Assembly (NCBI GenBank): GCA_963932465.1 | Contig: OZ010796.1 | Span: 80,919,292-80,983,291 of the forward strand | DNA length: 64,000 nt | Source: Maratus speciosus | Taxonomy: Eukaryota > Arthropoda > Arachnida > Araneae > Salticidae | Direction: 5' to 3' | Part shown: piece by piece, positions 57,323-64,000 of the stretch | Layout of the letters: every line of letters starts with the position of its first letter | Position numbering within the stretch: position 1 is the stretch's first letter | Position numbers and translations under genes: made by a program | Notes under the pieces: model-generated | Database searches by the model: none | What the model was told of the DNA's origin: nothing | The model's input: the letters and a program-made list of their open reading frames with translations, nothing else

Positions 57323-58600
57323 AGGGACCTGGGACAGAAGTGGAAATTTGGATATTTAAACTATCATTGGAGCAAAATATACAGCTATTCTCTTGAAAAT
57401 TCCTTTCTAAATAGTATATATGGGGCATTCTCACAATCTTTTGACTTTTGGGAAAAAATCTGACAAAATTAAACTTGCTAAAATAACATTTTAATCTGAT
57501 AGACGAATGCCTTAATGATTCAAAATAAAGAAAAAACGGTCAGCAGCAAAAAAAATTTTTATTTAACTGAGGTTTAAGTTAAATTTGCGAGTTTAATTTT
57601 CCTTACCATTTTACCCCTATAACTTTTTATTTTCTTCTAAATTTTTACTTATAATGAATTTGCATATTACCCACAGGACATTCAAATAAGAAATAATACC
57701 AATGTAGTACTTTTAACACAGAATTTTTGTATAACATTGTCTTAAAAGGGTGTTAAAGAAGGGACGGTAAGGTAAAAAATGGAGATGGTATTGGAAAAAA
57801 GGGACGAAATGGTAAAAAAAGGGACGGGAAGGATGGAACGGTAAGGAAAATTACCACCTATTTTTGGGAAAATCATGACAAGAACAAGTGATAGCCACAA
57901 TGTTCATTGATTTTTAGAAACAGTTGTTAACATTGGATTAATTTTTTTTTTTATTATTATTTACCTCGAAAAGTGCAGGAATAAACCTTGGGGACGGTGA
58001 GACTACCAATAAAGCCACGATGCTTGAAATTGATATTTAAATGCTGATTTAAATTCTACAGTAAATTTCCTGCCAAAGAATTTTAGACATTATTTCTTTA
58101 GCATACTTCTGCATGAGAAAAAACTTGAAACAAATTCTGTGGCTGCATCTGAAGTGATTTTTTGTATAATTTTAGAAGAGGGATGGTAAAAAATCTAAAA
58201 CCTAGGTACAGAGCTTAAAAAATAATAACAACCCTGAAAATGTGTGCAGGCTAATTTTTAGCTACTTATTTATATAAAACAATAGTTCCTGTTTTAGAAA
58301 AAAATTACATCGGATTATTTTTATTGAAACAATTTTATCCAGACAGCTCGAAACTTAAAAATCAGCATCAGGGATACGGGACGGTATAGGCGTTTTCCAG
58401 GTATTTGGACCCCCAACATCGTCCAAAACTTATTTATCTCGTTAATGTTGTTGTGCAATGATGCAATGGGATGTTCCCAAGTATATGAAACAAAAAAAAA
58501 CTTACAAAAAAGTGTATTAAATAAAAAATTATTATTCAGGGACCCGAAATTCAAAAGGTTGTGAGAATGCCCCGTATACATCACAGAATACATTTTATGC
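57323..58600. repeat. Degraded foldback with a purine-rich middle
   Basis: GGGGCATTCTCACAATCTTT (57421) has an inverted match AAAGGTTGTGAGAATGCCCC at 58553. GTGAGGGACCTGGGAC near 57321 may pair with GGGACCCGAAATTC near 58538. Between them, 57750-57850 is a purine-rich tract with repeated GGGACG and GGTAA(A/G). No target duplication. The 90-codon ORF at 58321 is inside. Confidence 0.4.
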
Positions 58601-59041
58601 TAACGAAAATTAAATAAATGATAAAATGTAGCATATAATCCAAAGGGGCATAAATTACTCACTTATTGGAGACTCGCCCATATGAGCTAATGATGCAAAA
58701 TGAAATAACCATTTTTGTTATATAAATTTTAAAAAAAGTAAATGTTAGAATTGTCAAAGTAGAAAAAAAAAACAAAGTGAGGCTTCTGTTCTTAGAAAAA
58801 TGTTTTTAACCCCTTAACTGATTTGCCCTACCTACCTAATGAATATCCTACCTAATGATCGAGTAAAAATAGAAATATGCATAATTTATTTACCTTTAAG
58901 TAGCAGAAATAATCTTAATTTATTTATTACCTATTTGCTATTAGATCTATCATAATTTCTAAAGTTGAATAAGAGACAATATATTTTTGTATATGCAAAT
59001 ATACTTTTATATACACAATATATTTTTGTACACCACATATT
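58601..59041. other. Non-coding stretch, one TTAA-MITE end
   Basis: TTAACCCCTTAACTGATT at 58806 resembles the left end of O; the partner was not found. CCTACCTAATGA is repeated twice just after. Confidence 0.35.
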
Positions 59042-59218
59042 CAGGGTTGCCACGAATCAGGGAATTTTCCAGTCAAAATATCAGTATTTTTTTATGGAAA
59101 ACTACATCTAGATTAAATGCACGAAATCTCGCCTTATTTAAAGGGAGATTCTCTGTAAGAATGTACTGGTGCCGAAGAATTTCCTGGTCTGGAAATTCCC
59201 TGAAGCGTGGCAGCCCTT
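59042..59218. mobile_element. hAT-type MITE related to family E (copy E6)
   Basis: CAGGGTTGCCACGAATCAGG and (inverted) AAGGGCTGCCACGCTTCAGG. The core has CTCGCCTTATTTAAAGG. The target duplication is unclear. The 91-codon ORF at 58987-59262 crosses the element and is spurious. Confidence 0.7.
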
Positions 59219-60000
59219 ATATTTCTGTTACAAACTTTAGTTTGACCTCCCATTTTTCTTAAGCAGATAAATAATACAATAGATTTTTTATTACCGTCAA
59301 AAGCTCTCTCGATATCGGTAAAGACTACTTTTAAAACATATTGTTTAATTTTAAAGACTACTAATTATTGTAATTTAAAATCATTATTACATTTCATTGT
59401 ATCTAAACCAAAAATGCACATTACTGTTCTTTGAATACGTGTTTTAGAGAGTAACCACACCCGTTAAAACTTTAACTTTATATTAAACAACATGTTGTTA
59501 TAGACCCTGTTCATGAAGCTTGACCTCTAAGTGCAAAAAAATAGTTCAACATAACATACATTTCAATAAATTAAAATGACATAATTAGATTAAATATTCA
59601 GTTACAAAACATTTTCTTCTTTGTTCTTCTGCTATGTCCAAGGCAAAACATGGCCTGTTTTATTCTCCTTGTCATTTTTCAGGAGTTGATCTTTCACCCT
59701 GTTTATTTTTATATTTAAACTAAGAAAAGCTACTTAATGCAATTCTACATTCTCTCTTATATTGCTCACTTTTAACTAGACTGTACCTGTAAAATTCTGC
59801 TTTATTAAAAACTAGGATTGCTAGTTTTTACGTCTTCTCTATAAGTTGTGTGTTTTTCAGGTTTATTTTACATTGTGTGTTTACATCTTTCTCGTTAGAC
59901 AATTTATTTTGTTTTCTTTAACTCACCTGACTGTTACATTTTAGTTTGCTTCAAAGTTTTCCCTGTTTGATGCATTTTTGTGCTACAAAATTGTAAAGTA
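59219..60000. other. Non-coding stretch, nothing recognised
   Basis: No bounded repeat or motif. Confidence 0.3.
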
Positions 60001-60270
60001 GGGGAGACTGGAAGGGTTGACCCACTTTTTACACAATGATTTTTTATTTTTTTAAATATTGAACCTAGAATAAAGTTTTATGTATCATATGTTATTCGTT
60101 ATTGAATCAGTTATCAAAAGCAAATTGCGACATACGTCTACTATAAAAGAAACTTGAAAAATGATTGATTTTAATCATGAGAAAATAATGGGTCAAGGCT
60201 CCCCACACATGGGAGGCTTTACCCACCATATGGAAGGCTTCACAAACTTTATTTTATTTTGAGATATTTG

Positions 60271-60504
60271 TTAACTCATTACCCGCTGGTGTTGCGTTGA
60301 CGCAACGGTAAAAGTAAATGGGCATGCTTAAATTAGCTACCAAGTTACCACTATTTTTCGATTAACAAAATTCCCTTATTTAATAATAGAAACTTGGACT
60401 ATTAAATAAAGTGAAGAACATCGTTCAAAATTTGTGGTTGCAAACGTTTTTTAGCAAGAAAGTTGAGGGTCCCTGTCTTATAGTTTCGACGGTTAATGGG
60501 TTAA
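60271..60504. mobile_element. TTAA-type MITE, family M (copy M2), inside S2
   Basis: TTAACTCATTACCCGCTGGT ... CGACGGTTAATGGGTTAA. The hairpin GTTGCGT-TG-ACGCAAC (60291-60306) starts exactly 20 bp from the left edge; the stem is unrelated to that of M1. S1 lacks the element at the matching place (near 38570). Confidence 0.85.
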
Positions 60505-60769
60505 CAGAAATCAAATCAGTTTAAAGAAAGCAAAATAAATTTATGCTGCATGGTTTAATTATTATAAAAATTTATTTTTGAAAATATCATGCTTAAACAA
60601 ACCTGTTTAGACAGAATCGCAAGTCACAGGAGAAAATTTTCGTTTTAAACAGCATTTTGTCTAGGCAGGTATAATTGTACAGCACAGAAAAGGAAATTTT
60701 AACATTTATAACAGAGTTCCGTTAGCGACAAGTTCCGTTTTGATGGGGTTTCATGTATTTTTATGTCCC

Positions 60770-60992
60770 AATTCAGAAGTCACCGTCCCGCTTTTTTGTG
60801 TCTTCTTGTCCTTCTTTTTGTGACATTCAACACTAGTTGTCCACTGTGTTCATATTGGTGAAATTTGCCTACATACCTTCCTAAAGTTTTTAGACCAATG
60901 GTATGTTCTTTTGCAGCCGCATGAGCACTTAACTTATAATTAACAACTCTTAAGCTGCTTTCGTTCTTTCCTGTCCTTTCTAGTCTTTACCA
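60770..60992 (-). pseudogene. psq-type helix-turn-helix relic of a pogo-like transposase (S2)
   Basis: Minus-strand reading: RTGKNESSLRVVNYKLSAHA, then AAKEHTIGLKTLGRYVGKF and a diverged basic stretch KRRTRRHKKAGR. It matches the S1 relic residue by residue, without the interrupting MITE. There is no start codon and no catalytic domain. Confidence 0.65.
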
Positions 60993-61655
60993 TTCTTTCT
61001 ATTTACCTACTGCAGGTAATATTTAAGTGAAAAAAATTTCTATCAACTTTCCCATTTATATTTCTTGCAGTGGATACTATAGTAATTTTTCACATTTTCA
61101 TTTAATCAGTTTTAAACATTTTCCTTTCCATCACCCTATTTTATTGTAGCTTTACATTATTTTAGATATATAACCGTTAACCCTTCATTATGTACAGTGT
61201 ATAATAAAAAGATTTCCAAAACTACTTAATTACGGGAGCCTTGACAATTTGGTCAACCCTCCCTCACATTGATTGGGTCAAGCCTCCCACATAGCCCTTT
61301 TTAAAGAATAGCACATTGTTATGTTAAGCCTAACGTACTGTTCAATCTTTATTCCAGGAATGAAAACTCGATATTTTTGCAATACTTAAAATCTACTTAG
61401 TTAAATTTATATGATATTCTTTGTTTGAGAAAAGCTTACAAAATATTTCTAAAAAACACAACTTTTACTTTGAAAACCCTTCACAGTTGATTTTTTCCAC
61501 ACCTGTTTCAATTATCTGCATGATACAAAGACTGTTTTTTGAGCATTCCAGTAGCTTTGGTTGCAACCTATTGGTAAAACTCTGAAATTCCTTTAAATAT
61601 GAAACCGGAGGGGTGGTTCAAGCCTCCCCTATGGTCAACGCTCCCCAGTCTCCTC

Positions 61656-62296
61656 TACTTCGGCCAGAAGATGACATTGAACTTATGATTTTCATTTTAT
61701 TTGATTGTCTCTTTGTGATCTAAATTTGATTTTATTGTAGGCTAAAACTATCTTTACAATATAAACTTCTTAATTTAGTATATCTTTATCTTTATCTTAA
61801 GCTTTAGTATGCTGTTTTATTATGATATTTTATTTTTTTTTTATACAAACATTTCTCGTTGTAGGATGTCAATTACTAAAATTGTCCTGACTAGGATATT
61901 TTGATTTATTTCTATTACTACTGAAATTAATTATTGATTCAAATGGAGCATATAGCTGCAAAAATGTTAAAAAGCGGTAATTTTGTATAACAGTACAATA
62001 CAGACACAGTTGGAAAATAATAATTATAACAATTTATTAATAAATGTTTTTTTAAAGAAAATTACTTGAAGAATATCATTAGCTCATTCAACATTGTTTA
62101 GTAGCATGTAAAAATCATGGTAGTGCAATTAAACCAAAGTAAAATAGTGTCAATTAAAATCTCCCTTTTATATAAAGATAGTTGGCTTCCCTACTAAAAA
62201 CTGGCAATAATTTTTATAAAGGACAATCTTTTGAACATACAGTCAAGCCCGGTTATTAGAACAGTGATTTTGAAAAAATAACTTTTTTATTCAATA
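61656..62296. other. Non-coding stretch, nothing recognised
   Basis: No ORF or repeat supportable. Confidence 0.3.
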
Positions 62297-63115
62297 CAGG
62301 GTGATCAAGTTAATAGAGTACCCGTCTGTTTTTTGTATTATCCACATCAATAATATATGTAGCAAGACATTCAACACCATTAATTATTTAATATGTCTAT
62401 ATTTAATGTGCGGGTATCGTAATTTTCACTTTCTAAATGCGAAAACTCGTTTTTTAAACATAAATTCGCGTGAACATCATTAGTAATTTTCAATCCTATT
62501 CTGCGCAAGTGATTTGAGTAAATCGTCTGCTGCCGTTATTGCTGGTTTCAGCAAGACGGAGACCCTTCATACACGACAAACCTAACAATAAAAGTGCTTA
62601 AGGAATTCTTTGATGACCGTTTAATTTCAATAGGCCTCTGGCCACCAGGTCACCAGACCTAACCCCATTAGACTTTTTTATGTGGGGTTATCTCAAAGAT
62701 AGGGTTTTCCAGAGGAGTCCTGCAAACATCGCTGAATAAAAAAAATCATAGCGGAAGAAATCTCGTCAATGTTGCGAAGTGTGTCAAAATACTTGGTTCG
62801 ACGTGTTCATGTTTGCATTAAAAATGGTGGCGAACATTTTCGACATTTGCTGTAAGGAATGTTAATGCAAAAAAATTTAATTAAATTATGTTTTTCAAAA
62901 ATAAAATTATCACAGGATTAAGTAACATTGTGCGTCTCCATTTCTGTTTTACCTCACAAATAAAGTTGTAACAGTCCAACAGTGTTTGAAATTGTTTCCC
63001 ACACTTAAAGTAGGTTCAAACAATTATACTACAGTGTTCGAATAGTTGCCACATCCGCAATATTTTAGGGGTAATTAGCAAAACCAACGGGTATTCCTTT
63101 AAATTGATCACCCTG
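62297..63115 (+). mobile_element. Internally deleted mariner-like element
   Basis: Ends CAGGGTGATCAAGTTAATAG and, inverted, CAGGGTGATCAATTTAAAGG, both followed by AATACCCGT or GTACCCGT. The left flank is TA; the right flank is CA, probably mutated TA. Only the 3' part of the transposase gene remains. Confidence 0.8.
62543..62855 (+). pseudogene. C-terminal relic of a mariner-like transposase
   Basis: WFQQDGDPSYTTNLTIKVLK at the start holds the second catalytic Asp (QQDG). GLWPP, a frameshift, then DLTPLDFFMWGYLKDRVFQ follow, where DFF-WGYLK is typical of this mariner branch. EEISSMLRSVSKYLVRRV and CIKNGGEHFRHLL end at a stop (62853-62855). The first catalytic Asp and the DNA-binding domains are deleted. 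Confidence 0.85.
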
Positions 63116-63560
63116 CAGATGAATACACTAATTGGGATTGAATTAGCTCACTTTTAATACTAGTTAAAGCTATTAGAATATAAAATAATGTAAGCAGTTA
63201 AATACAGGCATTATTTTTTTTATATCTTAAACTATATACATAAAAGAAAAAAAACATTCCTTTAAAATTACAATATATAAGAACGCCGTCTAAAATAAAT
63301 CCATTTATTTTGGTTAGTAATAATGTAAGTAGTTTTGTGAATTTGTTAGAATGGCTAATTTGGATTTTAAAAAAATATCTATTTCAATTTTTAAAAGGTC
63401 ACTGATTACTGATGTATGTTTTACCGAAAGTGAAATAGTTTAGGATATATTATTTTACAGCTTTCTAGACTTTTACTAATTGACGGCACGCAAATATTTT
63501 ACAAATTTAATGTTGTTTCTTGCAAACTCTTCCCTGTGAATCCATAGATTTCACCCTATG

Positions 63561-63592
<32 letters not shown>

Positions 63593-63841
63593 TTTGTCTT
63601 CATTTCAGTTTGATAGATTCTACATTAAGGATTCTGTGTTATACTTTTGAGGGCACTATTAAAAGCCTAAGATCTTGCCATTTCTATGAAATTATAGGTA
63701 AATAATATTGAAAACATGTGTAAAAATTTTTAAATCTAGCACATGAAAATGACAGAAATTGTGAGGATATTTTTAAAACGGTTTTTTAAATATGCATTAT
63801 TTTAATCATAATTTTTATCATGAAAGCTAATTAGGGTATTT
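63116..63841. other. Non-coding stretch with poly-A tract
   Basis: A-run of about 31 at 63560-63590; nothing else recognised. Confidence 0.4.
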
Positions 63842-63998
63842 CAGGGATGAGAACGCTCCGACCCAAATGGTTGATTTTCACCACAAAATTTTAATAGTAT
63901 TCTTTGCTTTATTAAATCTATCATTAAATAAGTCGAGAAATACCATTAAAATTTGGTGGTAGCAAACTGAGACTTGGGTCAGAGCGCTCTCATCCCTG
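63842..63998. mobile_element. hAT-type MITE, family K
   Basis: CAGGGATGAGAACGCTC ... GAGCGCTCTCATCCCTG, the classical hAT terminus. The core has CACCACAAAATTTTAATAG, ATCATTAAATAAGTCG and AAAATTTGGTGGTAG. The window stops 2 bp after the element, so the duplication cannot be checked. Confidence 0.85.
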
Positions 63999-64000
63999 GT

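Larger units (their letters stand above)
60001..61655 (-). mobile_element. pogo-like element S, copy S2 (reverse)
   Basis: Ends GGGGAGACTGGAAGGGTTGA and, inverted, GAGGAGACTGGGGAGCGTTG, next to TA (59999-60000, 61656-61657). It is collinear with the reverse complement of S1 over most of its length, including the repeated GGGTCAAGCCTCCC variants (60188, 61255, 61615). It lacks A3 and D5 but carries M2. Confidence 0.82.

Overview
This is an AT-rich window (roughly 70% A+T by eye) from a eukaryotic nuclear genome, most likely an arthropod. Spider or another arachnid is my best guess, from the mix of Tc1/mariner, piggyBac-like and hAT-like miniature elements plus a tRNA-derived SINE; this is an impression and was not tested. 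No open reading frame exceeds 127 codons, I recognise no host exon, and I see no functional RNA gene. The longest recognisable proteins are broken transposases. The window is an intergenic or intronic graveyard of DNA transposons, many nested inside one another.

Family names used here are mine. TTAA-type MITEs (families A, B, C, F, G, M, N, O, P) start and end with TTAA followed by CCCTTT-like bases, as piggyBac-like elements do. hAT-type MITEs (D, E, H, J, K) start with CAG or ATAGCTGCC and show perfect or near-perfect 8-bp target duplications in several copies. TA-type elements (R, S, Y, AA, BB, a Tigger-like element, a mariner remnant and Tc1-ended foldbacks) are flanked by TA.

Layout. 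0-6 kb: TTAA MITEs, and a Tc3-like transposase relic split by a TTAA-B element. 6.4-10 kb: a Tc1-like relic split by a Tigger-like element, which itself carries a 1.5-kb foldback. 10-14 kb: clustered J/C/F/D MITEs, the R foldback and H. 14.9-16.3 kb: a diffuse repeat with 'ACGGAACC' ends. 17.6-20.3 kb: MITE Y, a SINE with a perfect 14-bp duplication, TTAA-G and a GGTAACC-rich minisatellite. 21-23.5 kb: an element with an internal ~145-bp minisatellite. 23.8-34.8 kb: the densest nest, with a degenerate tandem array broken by TTAA-C. That C copy contains a 2.2-kb foldback with inverted tRNA-like modules; beside it lie a 3.07-kb palindrome and three small foldbacks. 36-39.3 kb: hAT-E and a pogo/psq element S carrying A and D insertions. 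40-45.9 kb: a palindrome with two converging tRNA-like cloverleaves and more MITEs. 47.7-56.8 kb: a second minisatellite element, P, E, O/F, half of the foldback, a second SINE, and B. 57-64 kb: Q, E6, a second S copy in reverse, a mariner relic and K.

Three observations stand out. First, nearly every TTAA-type family has a short hairpin starting about 20 bp from one outer end. Its position is constant while its stem sequence differs between families, and even between copies, with paired base changes. Second, hAT-type and TTAA-type MITEs with unrelated ends share a common internal core (CACCA..., CTTATTTAAT..., GTGGTGCCA). Third, the two S copies serve as empty sites for each other's insertions, which fixes MITE boundaries from sequence alone.
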